A stretch of 64,000 nt of DNA from contig NZ_CP048272.1 in the NCBI RefSeq assembly GCF_019469425.1, positions 744,001 through 808,000 on the forward strand, in the 5' to 3' direction. This document shows positions 18,868 through 28,283 of the stretch, piece after piece. The notes below the pieces were generated by a model that did no database searches, was not told the origin of the DNA, and saw nothing but the letters and a program-made list of their open reading frames with translations. Position 1 is the first letter of the stretch. Each line of letters begins with the position of its first letter. Source of the DNA: Bifidobacterium asteroides (lineage in GTDB: Bacteria; Actinomycetota; Actinomycetes; Actinomycetales; Bifidobacteriaceae). The translations under genes were made by a program, and so were the position numbers.

Positions 18868-19607
18868 GCGCCGATGAACACGACAACAAGGATCAGGATC
18901 TGCCGGATTCCGGCAATCATCTGAGCGAGGAGGAGGTCGAGCGGGCCCTGGCCAGCTTTGAGGCCGAATTCAATGAGGGTCAGAACCAAGCGGATCAGCC
19001 AGCTGAACACTTTGATTCGAGCGTGGATGACCAGGCTGGGCTGGATTCCAAGCCCGCTGACCAATCGTCGGTGAAACCCGACGGGGCTGATGGTGTTGCG
19101 GCTGACTTCGATCAGGAGCTTGAAGGCCTGATCGGCAACCGGGCCAAGGCCGCCGTCATGGTGACCCGTCTGGCTTCGGCAGAGCTTCTGGCGGCCTTCT
19201 GCCAGATTTCCGATATTTCGGCCTGGTGCATCCAGGCCCGTGAGGGTGCCGTGGCCGTCCTGAGAAACCTGGATGGGGACGGACCCGAGGCAGCCATCCG
19301 CGATTTGACCACGGTCGTATCCGGGCTCAGCGCCATCCTGGCGGTCAACCGTGCCGACAAGCTCGAAGTGACCCTCTGGATCAGCGGGCAGTCGGGGCAG
19401 ACGCTTGCGCCGCCCATCCTCTTTGCCGCTACAGCCGACTTCGTGGAGGACCTGATGATCGGGACCACTACAGTGGACAGGCTGCGCCAGGATGGGGCCG
19501 CCGTCTTCGACTCAGGGGAGTACAACCGCGAGAAGGCCATGGGCATCATCGCCTCGCACACCAGATTCGGGGCGGGCGGATCGACTCGCCAGGGCCGCGT
19601 CGAATAA
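18864..19607 (+). CDS. Unknown protein encoded inside the his operon
   Basis: Protein of 247 residues not recognised from any characterised family. The first 85 or so residues are acidic and low in complexity ([14 protein letters not shown], then repeated Asp/Gln/Ser). The rest, from about residue 85, looks like a compact alpha/beta domain ([20 protein letters not shown] ... [11 protein letters not shown]). No signal peptide or membrane segment is seen. It starts with ATG overlapping the hisB stop and ends 45 bases before hisH, so it is transcribed with histidine genes. A role in histidine metabolism is only suggested by position. Confidence 0.75.
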   Translation: MSADEHDNKDQDLPDSGNHLSEEEVERALASFEAEFNEGQNQADQPAEHFDSSVDDQAGLDSKPADQSSVKPDGADGVAADFDQELEGLIGNRAKAAVMVTRLASAELLAAFCQISDISAWCIQAREGAVAVLRNLDGDGPEAAIRDLTTVVSGLSAILAVNRADKLEVTLWISGQSGQTLAPPILFAATADFVEDLMIGTTTVDRLRQDGAAVFDSGEYNREKAMGIIASHTRFGAGGSTRQGRVE

Positions 19608-19652
19608 TCAAGTCGGGTAGAGGTTCAGGCAAGAGGCTTGGCTAGGAGGAAC

Positions 19653-20411
19653 ATGACCAGGATACAGGTGCTTGACTATGGGTTCGGCAATGTCAGATCC
19701 ATGGTGCATGCCCTCTCCCAGCTTGGGGTCGATGCGCAGATCAGCGCCGACCCGGACCTGGCCATGAAGGCCGACGGTATGGTCATTCCCGGAGTGGGGG
19801 CCTATGGGGCCTGCATGGCGGGGTTGCGTGCCGTCGGCGGCGACCGGATCATCCTGGATCGCCTGGCCCAGGGGCTGCCGGTCCTGGGGGTCTGTATAGG
19901 CCTCCAGATCATGTTCCAGTTCGGGGACGAGGACGGCCGCAGCGAGCCTGGTCTGGGCCTGATCCCCGGTCGGGTGACCAAGCTGGATGCCGATGTGGTG
20001 CCCCATATGGGCTGGGACCATGTCCAGGCGCCCCAGGGAACGCGGCTTTTGGCAGGGGTCCAGGACCAGCGCTTCTACTTTGTCCACTCCTATGCGGCCA
20101 TGGCAGTGCAGGGCGGTGACCTGACCGGCTGGGCACAGCCCGATCTGTCCCTGCGGGCAGCAGCATTGAATGAGCATAACGACAGCCAGCCAGAGTCCGA
20201 CAAGACCACACAGGGTGCATCTTTTGGCGAACCGCTGGTTACCTGGGCCACCTACGGACGCAGCAGGTTCGTGGCCGCCTATGAATGCGGCCCCTTGAGC
20301 GCCACCCAGTTTCATCCTGAAAAGTCTGGCCAGGCCGGGGCACGTTTGCTGACCAATTGGGTGCGGACCCTTCCCGGGGCTTCCGATCTCCCCTCCGAGA
20401 AAGGTGAGTGA
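19653..20411 (+). CDS. hisH: Imidazole glycerol phosphate synthase, glutamine amidotransferase subunit
   Basis: Class I glutamine amidotransferase of 252 residues that supplies ammonia to HisF. The nucleophile Cys lies in [11 protein letters not shown] and the His/Glu pair in TQFHPEKSG. An insert of about 25 residues ([20 protein letters not shown]) before the last strands makes it longer than the usual 200-215 residues. The ATG at 19653 has GGAGG five bases upstream and is preferred to the TTG at 19638. hisF is not in this window. Confidence 0.95.
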   Translation: MTRIQVLDYGFGNVRSMVHALSQLGVDAQISADPDLAMKADGMVIPGVGAYGACMAGLRAVGGDRIILDRLAQGLPVLGVCIGLQIMFQFGDEDGRSEPGLGLIPGRVTKLDADVVPHMGWDHVQAPQGTRLLAGVQDQRFYFVHSYAAMAVQGGDLTGWAQPDLSLRAAALNEHNDSQPESDKTTQGASFGEPLVTWATYGRSRFVAAYECGPLSATQFHPEKSGQAGARLLTNWVRTLPGASDLPSEKGE

Positions 20412-20412
20412 G

Positions 20413-21144
20413 ATGCTGACGCTTCTACCTGCTGTCGATGTCCGCGACGGAAAGGCGGTCCGCCTCAAGCAAGGGGTCTCCGGTTCCGAGAAGGTCTACG
20501 GGGAGCCTGCCGATGCAGCCAAGGCCTGGGTAGACCAGGGGGCCGAATGGCTCCATCTGGTCGATCTGGATGCGGCATTCGGCACGGGCGACAACCGCGA
20601 CAAGCTGGCCGCCTTGGTCAACGAGCTGGGGGATTGCGTCAAAGTGGAGCTCAGCGGCGGCATCCGCGACGACGCCAGCCTGGAGGCCGCCCTGGATGCA
20701 GGCGCCGCCCGGGTCAACATCGGCACGGCGGCCCTGGAGGACCCGGAGTGGACCAGCCAGGTTCTGGCTCGCTACGGACGGAGGGTCTGCGTGGGTCTGG
20801 ACGTGCGCGGACACACCCTGGCCGCCCGGGGCTGGACCAGACAGGGCGGGGACCTTTTCAAAGCCATGGAACGATTGGACCGGGACGGGTGCACCCGGTA
20901 CGTGGTCACCGACGTGACCCGCGACGGGATGATGACCGGCCCCAACCTGGATCTGCTGGGTCATGTGGCTGGTCGGACCCCGGCCAAGGTGACCGCTTCT
21001 GGGGGCATATCCAGTCTGGGTGACCTGAGCCATATCCTGGACTTGGCCGATCAGGGCGTGGACAGCGCCATCCTGGGCAAGTCCCTCTATGAAGGGGCCT
21101 TCACCCTGGAGCAGGCAGTAGATCTGGTCTCGGGGCATTGTTAA
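20413..21144 (+). CDS. hisA: Phosphoribosyl isomerase HisA (possibly bifunctional PriA)
   Basis: Barrel enzyme of 243 residues that isomerises ProFAR to PRFAR in histidine synthesis. The N-terminal [18 protein letters not shown] and the phosphate-binding motifs [17 protein letters not shown] and [12 protein letters not shown] are typical. In many Actinobacteria the same protein (PriA) also serves as TrpF in tryptophan synthesis; that cannot be decided here. The ATG at 20413 has AAGG about eight bases upstream; a GTG at 20404 lies just before it. It overlaps hisH slightly at most. Confidence 0.93.
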   Translation: MLTLLPAVDVRDGKAVRLKQGVSGSEKVYGEPADAAKAWVDQGAEWLHLVDLDAAFGTGDNRDKLAALVNELGDCVKVELSGGIRDDASLEAALDAGAARVNIGTAALEDPEWTSQVLARYGRRVCVGLDVRGHTLAARGWTRQGGDLFKAMERLDRDGCTRYVVTDVTRDGMMTGPNLDLLGHVAGRTPAKVTASGGISSLGDLSHILDLADQGVDSAILGKSLYEGAFTLEQAVDLVSGHC

Positions 21145-21190
21145 CGCTATAAGCAAATCTGCGAAATATAGGAAAGGGAGCATAGGCGCT

Positions 21191-22528
21191 ATGGATAAGC
21201 AAGAGGAGTTCGCGCTGCGCACTGTCGAGGAGCGCGATGTCCGGTTCATTCGTCTCTGGTTCACGGACGTTTTGGGAACGCTGAAGTCGGTGGCCATTGC
21301 GCCCACCGAGCTGGAGGTGGCCTTCGAGGAGGGGCTGGGCTTCGACGGCTCGGCCATCGAGGGCATGACCAGGGTCTCCGAGGACGATATGATCGTCAAG
21401 CCCGACCCGTCCACCTTCCAGATACTTCCCTGGAGGGGAGGGCCGCAGGGCACGGCGCGGATCTTCTGCGACGTGCTCACCCCGGACGGCGAGCCCAGCA
21501 GCGGGGATCCCCGGCATGTGCTCAAGCGGGCCCTGGCCAGGGCCAAGGAGAAGGGCTTCATCTTCTACACCCATCCGGAGATCGAATTCTACCTGTTTGA
21601 GAACCAGGACGACTGGTCCCAGACCCCGACACCTATCGACGAGGGTGGCTACTTCGACCATGTGCCCCGCAGTCCGGGGATGGACTTTCGCCGGGCCTGC
21701 GTCAACATGCTGGAGCAGATGGGCATCTCGGTGGAGTACTCCCACCATGAGGCCGGACCGGGGCAGAACGAGATCGACCTGCGCTATGCCGATGCCCTGA
21801 CCACCTCCGACAACATCATGACCTTCCGGACCGTTGTCAAGGAGATTTCCCTGGAGCGGGGGATTTACGCCAGCTTCATGCCCAAGCCTTTCACTGACCA
21901 GCCGGGATCGGGCATGCATACCCATCTGAGCCTGTTCGAGGGGGACACCAACGCCTTCTACGAGGTGGGCCAGGAGTTCAACATGTCCCAGACGGCCCGG
22001 CAGTTCGCAGCCGGCATTCTGGCCCATGCGGCCGAGATCTGCGCAGTGACCGACCAGTACGTCAACTCCTACAAGCGGCTCTGGGGCGGGGCCGAGGCGC
22101 CCAGCTACGTCTGCTGGGGGCACAACAACCGGTCCGCCCTCCTGCGCATACCCCAGTACAAGCCCGGCAAGGGCAACTCGGCCAGGATGGAGTTCCGCGG
22201 GCTGGATCCGGGGGCCAACCCCTACCTGGCCTACTCGGTGCTGCTGGCTGCCGGCCTGGACGGGATCGAGCAGAAGATGACCCTGGGCGAGCCCACCAGC
22301 GATGACGTCTGGGAGCTGACCGACGCCGAGCGGCAGGCCATGGGCATCGAGCCCCTGCCTGACAGCCTGGACGCGGCGCTCAGGGTCATGGAGAAGTCGG
22401 ACTTCGTGGCGCAGGTGCTGGGTGAGCAGACCTTCGAGTACTTCCTGCGCAACAAGCACCGGGAGTGGGCCGGATACAGCCGGCAGGTCACCCCCTATGA
22501 GCTGGCCTACTACCTGCCCAAGCTTTGA
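21191..22528 (+). CDS. glnA: Glutamine synthetase (type I)
   Basis: Enzyme of 445 residues forming glutamine from glutamate, ammonia and ATP. The catalytic-domain signatures are visible: EIEFYLFENQ, GQNEIDLRYADAL, KPFTDQPGSGMHTHLSLF and RMEFRGLDPGANPYL. The C-terminal Tyr adenylylation motif NLYxLP of GlnA1 is absent, and the length fits the shorter actinobacterial GlnA2-like form. The ATG at 21191 follows AAAGGGAG. It converges with the minus-strand gene ending at 22538, leaving 9 bases and no visible terminator. Confidence 0.95.
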   Translation: MDKQEEFALRTVEERDVRFIRLWFTDVLGTLKSVAIAPTELEVAFEEGLGFDGSAIEGMTRVSEDDMIVKPDPSTFQILPWRGGPQGTARIFCDVLTPDGEPSSGDPRHVLKRALARAKEKGFIFYTHPEIEFYLFENQDDWSQTPTPIDEGGYFDHVPRSPGMDFRRACVNMLEQMGISVEYSHHEAGPGQNEIDLRYADALTTSDNIMTFRTVVKEISLERGIYASFMPKPFTDQPGSGMHTHLSLFEGDTNAFYEVGQEFNMSQTARQFAAGILAHAAEICAVTDQYVNSYKRLWGGAEAPSYVCWGHNNRSALLRIPQYKPGKGNSARMEFRGLDPGANPYLAYSVLLAAGLDGIEQKMTLGEPTSDDVWELTDAERQAMGIEPLPDSLDAALRVMEKSDFVAQVLGEQTFEYFLRNKHREWAGYSRQVTPYELAYYLPKL

Positions 22529-22537
22529 AACCGGGGC

Positions 22538-23425
22538 TTACTGGTCCGATCGGCCGAACCAGCCGTCGTAGATGATGACGAAGTTGCGATTGCCATAGCT
22601 TGAGCAGCTGTTGCCTTCGCTGTCACCTGCCCGAAGCGCTGCCTCGTTGGGCTGGTAAGGCGTATAGATGTAGAGCAGGGCAGTGGCATCGTTCTCGATG
22701 TAGACCTTGCCGCTGCCACAGGAGGCATCGGGGCTGAAGCGCACATCGTTCAGGGCCTTGGTCCGGTAAGTGTATTGGTCGCGGTGGGCCTGATAGTAGC
22801 GGAATCGGTGGGCGGCCCCGTAGACCTGGTTGAAAAATCCCGCATAGCGGGCGTCGCAGTCTGCATCGTCAGGGCAGGAAAGGCCCATGGCCGACTGGAG
22901 CTGGACCTGAGTGGGGGGCTGGTCGGCGGCCACCAGATGCTGCTCCTTTTGCAGCATGGTCAGGAGGACTTTCTGGCTGATGCCACAGGAACGGGCGGCC
23001 CCGTCGATGATTTGAGCCGCGCTCTGCCCCTTGCCGCCCTTGTAGGCGTCGCATAGACCGTCACTGGGGCGGTCGGGAGCGTCCATCTGCAGACTGCGCA
23101 GGCAGGTGGATCCGTTGCAGGATCCCCCCTTCTGGTCCAGGAAGGCCTGAACATCGTCGGCGTTCATGTCCACCGTGTCATGAAAGCGGTGATCGGTGAT
23201 GATCCTGCCTGGATTGAAGACGTACTCCTGGGAGAGCTGCTCCTGGTGGCGGATGACGCGGCCGACCATCAGCCGGTAGGAGACGAAGCGGGCGGCCAGG
23301 ATGCACAGGGCGGCCACCAGGACTATGGCCATCAGGGCTGCCCCCAGGGTCTGCGCGCGGCGGAGGGTCATCCGTCCGCGTTTGGTGCCGCCCCTGCGTC
23401 TTCGTCCCGATGGCCTTGTGCTCAT
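22538..23425 (-). CDS. Membrane-anchored extracytoplasmic protein of a conserved actinobacterial family
   Basis: Protein of 295 residues with a basic N-terminus (MSTRPSGRRRRGGTKRGR), one membrane helix at about residues 25-48 and an exported remainder. The exported part has the pattern seen in a family of secreted actinobacterial proteins often labelled hemagglutinin: TDHRFHDT, DVQAFLDQKG, VLLTMLQKEQHLV, FFNQVYGAAHRFRYY and a C-terminal IYTPYQPNEAAL ... CSSYGNRNF. The QKEQ region resembles lysozyme-like folds, which is inference only. Several Cys pairs suggest disulphides. The ATG overlaps the hrpA stop by four bases, so it is co-transcribed with the helicase. Function not established. Confidence 0.8.
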   Translation of the reverse strand: MSTRPSGRRRRGGTKRGRMTLRRAQTLGAALMAIVLVAALCILAARFVSYRLMVGRVIRHQEQLSQEYVFNPGRIITDHRFHDTVDMNADDVQAFLDQKGGSCNGSTCLRSLQMDAPDRPSDGLCDAYKGGKGQSAAQIIDGAARSCGISQKVLLTMLQKEQHLVAADQPPTQVQLQSAMGLSCPDDADCDARYAGFFNQVYGAAHRFRYYQAHRDQYTYRTKALNDVRFSPDASCGSGKVYIENDATALLYIYTPYQPNEAALRAGDSEGNSCSSYGNRNFVIIYDGWFGRSDQ

Positions 23426-26400
23426 GGTTTTCCTTCCAGCGCCTTCCTGATCCGCTGCAGGCTGACAGGGATGGCCGTCCCCAGCTCCTGGGCCCAGATG
23501 GAGACAAAGTACTCCTCCATCATCCAACGTCCCCTTCGCGCACGGTCCATGGCCTGGTCTCGTCCGGGACCGGCGGGCAGAGCCTGGGCCGCCTTGGCCG
23601 CCTGGTCCACCAGATCCTGGGCGGTCTGCGCCTGCCATGCCCATCGTACGTCACGATCCTTGTCCCTGCGGGCCTTGTCCAGCCGCATCAGGTCGGCCTT
23701 CAGATATGTGCGCAGACGAGGAAGGGCATAGGGCGGATCGGCCCCGATGAAGCCCTTGGCTACCAGTCCGCCGGCGTGCTGGCGTATCCACTGCAGGACC
23801 GAGAGCAGGGGAAGATCGGCCGGACCAGACACGGCCTTCTCCACTTGGGCCGAAGTCTCCAGAATGGCGACCACATCCTTAGCCACCTGATAGACAGTGT
23901 CCTCGTAGACCTGGCTGACGCCGGCTACAGCCTCCTGCAGGGTTTGGTCGTCGGTGACGACTTCGGTGTGGGGGATCAGGCGCTTGACAGCGGCCATCTG
24001 CAGGTCCTCGGCCAGGGTGGAGGTGTTCGGGTAGGGGGCCGAGGCCAACATGAGGGCCTCCCGGCTCAGCCAGCGCGAGGAGATTCTCTGGGCAGGCAGG
24101 TGGAGCTTGTCCAGGGCGGCCTGCCATATCAGTTCCTCGCGCGGTTTAGTGGTGGCACCGGACTGGTGGAGCAGGTTGGCGCTTTTGACTACCTGGCCCT
24201 GTCGGGCGGCCTTGCTGGCCTGGGAGTCCACTCGGGACCGGGCCGACTGTCGGGCCTGTCCGGCCAGGTCGCGCTGCAGGTCGGTCAGGGACTTGGACCG
24301 GCCCAGGACCTTGGAATGGCCGTGGCGCCGATCCTCCTCCACCTGGAATGTGGGCCGCAGGTAGTCAGGCAGCCGTTCCAGCCTGGCCTGGGTGAAGACC
24401 TCCGGGTGCAGCTGGGCTCCGATTGTGTCTATGGCTGCGGCGGTGAAGGCCTGCTCGAAGTCCGGCCAGCCCCCAGCGGGAATGGCTCTAGTGACGTTTT
24501 CATTTTCGTTCGCAGACTGGTCCGCTGACCCGTAGGTGGCCTGCTCTGCCGTTGCAGGATCGGCGCCGGGCAGCAGGGGATAGTGGCCGTCGATCCAGGC
24601 ACGGATGGTTCGGGCGGCGTCAGGGGCGGGGACGAATTGGACCCGCAGGGCCTTGGGCAGGGACTTGATGGTGGCTGTGATCAGGTCGTCCAGGAGGCCG
24701 GGCACGGTCCAGCTGAACTGCCCGGGCGTCAGCTGGTTCAGACAGTGTAAGGGAATGTGGACCGTGATGCCGTCGTCGGCTTCTCTCGGCTGGTAGCGGT
24801 AGGTCAGAGGCAGGTCCATGGGCCGGCCGTCGGTGCCCAGGGTGTGCCAGTGGTCGGGGTAGTCCCCGGGTCGGTAGGAGGCGGACTGATCGTTCAGGCG
24901 CTCCACCTTATCTGGGTCGAAGTCCAGGAGGTGGGAGTCCGCATCGTGGTGCTTCCGCCACCAGGCGCCCAGTGCGGCAAGGGAGGTGGCCTCCTGGGGA
25001 ATGCGCTTCTGATAGAAGTCGTAGAGGTCCTCCTCGGTAACGGTGCCGGTCACCCGGCGAGTCCGACTGGTTCTTTCGCCGGCCTCGCTGAGCACCTGCC
25101 GGTTGGCCTTGATGAAGTCGTCATGAGAGAAGCGCTCGCGCACGTCGCCCTGGACCAGACCCTGGCTTATCAACATGTCCCGGGCCTGGCCGGGGTTGAT
25201 ACGGGCCCATTGGATGGTCCTATCGCGAATGATGGGCAGACCGTAGAGCAGGACCTTGGATGTTGCCACCGCAGCACCACGGGAGGCCGACCAATGGGGC
25301 TCGGCGTAGGTGGTCCTGGTCAGGGACTTGGCCAGGGGCTCTGCCCAGGCCGGATCGATGGCCGCGCAGCAGCGCGCCCAGAGCCGGGAGGTCTCCACCA
25401 GCTCGGCGGCCATGATCCAGGGCGGATTGTCCTTGGCCAGGGCGGAGCCAGGGAAGATAGCAAAATGCGTGCCGCGTGCTCCCTGATAGTCGTTCTTGGA
25501 CTGCCGGCGCGCTCGCTTCATGGCCTTGGCCCGGGCCGCACCACGCAGACCGGCGAAATCGGAGGCCTTGGGTTCGTGAATCACCTGCATGCCCATGCTG
25601 GAGAGCAGGCCGGCAAGCATGGACCGGTGGATCCCTTGATCATCCCAGGAACAGACCAGGGCATGGGCCGCCTGCTGCCCAATAGGCAGGGCCAGCAGAG
25701 CCTGATCCGGTCCCTTGACGGGGACGGGCGAGCCTACCTTCATGTGCAGGCCCCGACACATCTGGGCCAGCTGCCGGTAAAGGTCATGCCACTGCCGCAT
25801 GCGCAGGAAAGCCATGTACTCCTGCTTGCAGGCCTTGCGCAGGGCCCCGTTGGATGGTTCCTTGCCCTGCGGGAAGAAACGGTTCCAGATATTCAGGGCC
25901 GTCAGGAAGTCGCTGGAGGAGTCCTCATAGCGGGCGTGGATCCGGTCGGCCTCCTCGCGCTTCTCTTCAGGGCGCTCGCGAGGGTCCTGAAGAGAAAGGA
26001 ATGCTACGACGACCAGAACGGCGGCCAGGGTGTCCGGGGTGGCATCTTGGCCGGCCTGCAGGATCATTCTGCCCAGACGGATGTCAATGGGGATCCTGGC
26101 CAGCCGTCGTCCCAGATTGGTCAGCCGGATGAGGCCTTGCTGGCGGGAGATGGCCTGCAGCTCGGTCAGCTCCCGCAGACCGTCGCTGACCGCACGGGTG
26201 TCGGGTGGATCGATGAAACCGAAGTCGGTGACGTCCTCGGCCGTATGGGCCACGCCCACCGAGAGCATATGCAGGATGACCGAACCCAGGGAGGTGCGCA
26301 GGATCTCCGGGTCAGTGAACTTGGGACGGGTGTCATAGTCGGCCTTGGCATACAGGCGGATGGCGATGCCGTCTGCCACGCGTCCGCAACGGCCTGCACG

Positions 26401-27489
26401 TTGATCGGCTGAGGCCTGGGAGATGGGCTCGATGGGCAGCCGCTGGACCTTGGCCGACTTGGAATAGCGGCTGATTCTAGCCAATCCCGGGTCCACCACG
26501 TATCGGATGCCCGGCACTGTCAGGGAGGTTTCGGCCACGTTGGTGGCGATGACGATGCGCTGATGGCCGTGGCGTTCAAATACCCGGTGCTGCTCCTTGG
26601 CGGACAGGCGCGCGAAGAGGGGAATGATTTCCAAAGCGTCCGGGCGGCGCATGTCGGAGGTCCGCGGGCCGAAGTGCCGTCGCAGGGCGGTCTCATACTC
26701 GCGGATGTCACGTTCGCCGGCGGCGAAGACCAGGATGTCTCTGGGACCGTCCACGTGGGTGGAGTGGATGACCAGCTCGGCGCAGGCCCGGGCCACCGCC
26801 TTGGGGATGTCCGGCTCCTCCCTGTCCTGTCCCTCCCCACCGGAGTCGAACCCGGGTACATGCCGCATCAGGGACGGCGCCGATCCTGCAGGCTCGTAGA
26901 GGGTCTGGACCGGGTATGTGCGGCCGGAGACCTCCAGCACAGGCACCTGGGTGTGTAGGGCCTTGGCGAAGTGGTCCCGGAACTTGACCGAATCGATGGT
27001 GGCCGAGGTGATAATTAGCTTCAGATCAGGCCGTTTAGGCAGCAGGGCGGTCAGATACCCCAGCAGAAAGTCGATATTCAGGCTGCGCTCATGGGCCTCG
27101 TCGATGATGATGGTGTCGTAGGCCCGTAGCTGAGGATCCCCCTGGATCTGCGCCAGGAGTATGCCGTCGGTGACCACTCGCAGACGGGTGCTTCGGCTGG
27201 ACTTATCGGTGAAGCGCACCTGGTAGCCGATCTGGTCACCCAGGCTAGTGCCCGTCTCCGAGGCGATTCGCTCGGCCACGGTTCTGGCGGCGATCCTCCT
27301 GGGCTGGGTGTGCACAATCTGGCGGCCGTGGTCGCCGCGCCCCATCTCCAAGAGGATCTTGGGGATCTGAGTGGTCTTGCCTGAGCCGGTCTGGCCCGAG
27401 ACAATGACCACCTGGGAGGACTGTACGGCATGGACGATGTCCTCCTTGGCTGCGCTGATGGGCAGCTCGGCGGGATACTCGAACCTCAT
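23422..27489 (-). CDS. hrpA: ATP-dependent RNA helicase HrpA
   Basis: DEAH-box helicase of 1355 residues. The N-terminal helicase core shows the Walker A GQTGSGKTTQIPKI, the DEAH box (IIIDEAHERSLNIDF), SATID, and the motif VI region QRAGRCGRV. The winged-helix, ratchet and OB-fold regions and a long C-terminal HrpA extension follow. In E. coli HrpA resolves stalled ribosomes and acts on mRNA; the same role is likely. The ATG at 27489 overlaps the stop of the upstream methyltransferase (ATGA). An upstream in-frame start at 27549 would lie within that gene and is not favoured. Confidence 0.95.
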   Translation of the reverse strand: MRFEYPAELPISAAKEDIVHAVQSSQVVIVSGQTGSGKTTQIPKILLEMGRGDHGRQIVHTQPRRIAARTVAERIASETGTSLGDQIGYQVRFTDKSSRSTRLRVVTDGILLAQIQGDPQLRAYDTIIIDEAHERSLNIDFLLGYLTALLPKRPDLKLIITSATIDSVKFRDHFAKALHTQVPVLEVSGRTYPVQTLYEPAGSAPSLMRHVPGFDSGGEGQDREEPDIPKAVARACAELVIHSTHVDGPRDILVFAAGERDIREYETALRRHFGPRTSDMRRPDALEIIPLFARLSAKEQHRVFERHGHQRIVIATNVAETSLTVPGIRYVVDPGLARISRYSKSAKVQRLPIEPISQASADQRAGRCGRVADGIAIRLYAKADYDTRPKFTDPEILRTSLGSVILHMLSVGVAHTAEDVTDFGFIDPPDTRAVSDGLRELTELQAISRQQGLIRLTNLGRRLARIPIDIRLGRMILQAGQDATPDTLAAVLVVVAFLSLQDPRERPEEKREEADRIHARYEDSSSDFLTALNIWNRFFPQGKEPSNGALRKACKQEYMAFLRMRQWHDLYRQLAQMCRGLHMKVGSPVPVKGPDQALLALPIGQQAAHALVCSWDDQGIHRSMLAGLLSSMGMQVIHEPKASDFAGLRGAARAKAMKRARRQSKNDYQGARGTHFAIFPGSALAKDNPPWIMAAELVETSRLWARCCAAIDPAWAEPLAKSLTRTTYAEPHWSASRGAAVATSKVLLYGLPIIRDRTIQWARINPGQARDMLISQGLVQGDVRERFSHDDFIKANRQVLSEAGERTSRTRRVTGTVTEEDLYDFYQKRIPQEATSLAALGAWWRKHHDADSHLLDFDPDKVERLNDQSASYRPGDYPDHWHTLGTDGRPMDLPLTYRYQPREADDGITVHIPLHCLNQLTPGQFSWTVPGLLDDLITATIKSLPKALRVQFVPAPDAARTIRAWIDGHYPLLPGADPATAEQATYGSADQSANENENVTRAIPAGGWPDFEQAFTAAAIDTIGAQLHPEVFTQARLERLPDYLRPTFQVEEDRRHGHSKVLGRSKSLTDLQRDLAGQARQSARSRVDSQASKAARQGQVVKSANLLHQSGATTKPREELIWQAALDKLHLPAQRISSRWLSREALMLASAPYPNTSTLAEDLQMAAVKRLIPHTEVVTDDQTLQEAVAGVSQVYEDTVYQVAKDVVAILETSAQVEKAVSGPADLPLLSVLQWIRQHAGGLVAKGFIGADPPYALPRLRTYLKADLMRLDKARRDKDRDVRWAWQAQTAQDLVDQAAKAAQALPAGPGRDQAMDRARRGRWMMEEYFVSIWAQELGTAIPVSLQRIRKALEGKP

Positions 27490-28148
27490 GCCCGGCCCAC
27501 CTTGATGATCCGGTAGCCCTTGGCCGAGGCGTACTTCTCCGCCCTCCATCCGGGACCCAGGGCGTCAGCCAGCCAGGGAATCAGGGAGTCGGCTCCCAGG
27601 TTGCGCTGGACCACCAGGTAGGCCTGGCCTTGGGGCTTCAGCCTGGGCAGGTAGGTCATCAGCAGCTCGTGCAGGGCCGCCTTGCCCACTCGGATGGGCG
27701 GATTGGACCATATAAGGTCGAAGCGCAGATCGTCCAGCACCTGCTCCGGGGCCAGGGTGCGCACCCTGTCAAGGCCCTGGGATCGGGCGTTGCGGGCAGT
27801 CAGATCCAGGGCCCTCAGGTTGGTATCCACGGCGTAGACGTTGGCCTTGGGCGACTGGATGGCCATGCTCAAGGCGATGGGCCCCCAGCCGCAGCCCAGG
27901 TCCAGAAAGTCGCCCTCGGCAGGGGGCTGGGGGACGCGTTTGAGCAGGACTGAGGTGCCCAGGTCAAGTCTGCCCGATGAGAAGACCCCGTGGGAGACCT
28001 CCATCTGGCAGGTGCGGCCGGCCAGCTCCACCTGGATGGTCCGCCGCTGGTCGGGGGAGGCCGGACGGGCTACGAAGTACTGCTCGCTTCCTGCTGTCCC
28101 GGTCCTGGAGGATTGCCCCCGGCTGCTGCCATGGTCTCTCTGCGTCAT
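27486..28148 (-). CDS. RsmC/RlmG-like class I SAM methyltransferase
   Basis: Methyltransferase-small domain protein of about 220 residues. Motif I (DFLDLGCGWGPIAL) and the NPP motif (DLIWSNPPIR) typical of guanine-N2 rRNA methyltransferases are visible. The N-terminal half found in E. coli RsmC is missing, as in many Gram-positive homologues. The ATG at 28148 (MTQRDHG) has AGGA at five bases; ATG codons at 28154 and 28178 are alternatives. It heads a three-gene unit with hrpA and the exported protein. The rRNA target cannot be named from sequence. Confidence 0.85.
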   Translation of the reverse strand: MTQRDHGSSRGQSSRTGTAGSEQYFVARPASPDQRRTIQVELAGRTCQMEVSHGVFSSGRLDLGTSVLLKRVPQPPAEGDFLDLGCGWGPIALSMAIQSPKANVYAVDTNLRALDLTARNARSQGLDRVRTLAPEQVLDDLRFDLIWSNPPIRVGKAALHELLMTYLPRLKPQGQAYLVVQRNLGADSLIPWLADALGPGWRAEKYASAKGYRIIKVGRA

Positions 28149-28283
28149 GTCCATCCTGTCCGTCTTTGAAGTCTGCATGTCCCTCGGGCACCCGCTGATG
28201 TCTGCTAAGAAGATGATAATAAAGACTGTGCCATGATTCCGCCTATACCGGATTCGTTTACTCGTCCATAGATCAGTGCAGAG

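Noticed and set aside
24757-26412. Open plus-strand frame of 551 codons inside hrpA
   Set aside because: Antisense shadow of a clear DEAH helicase.
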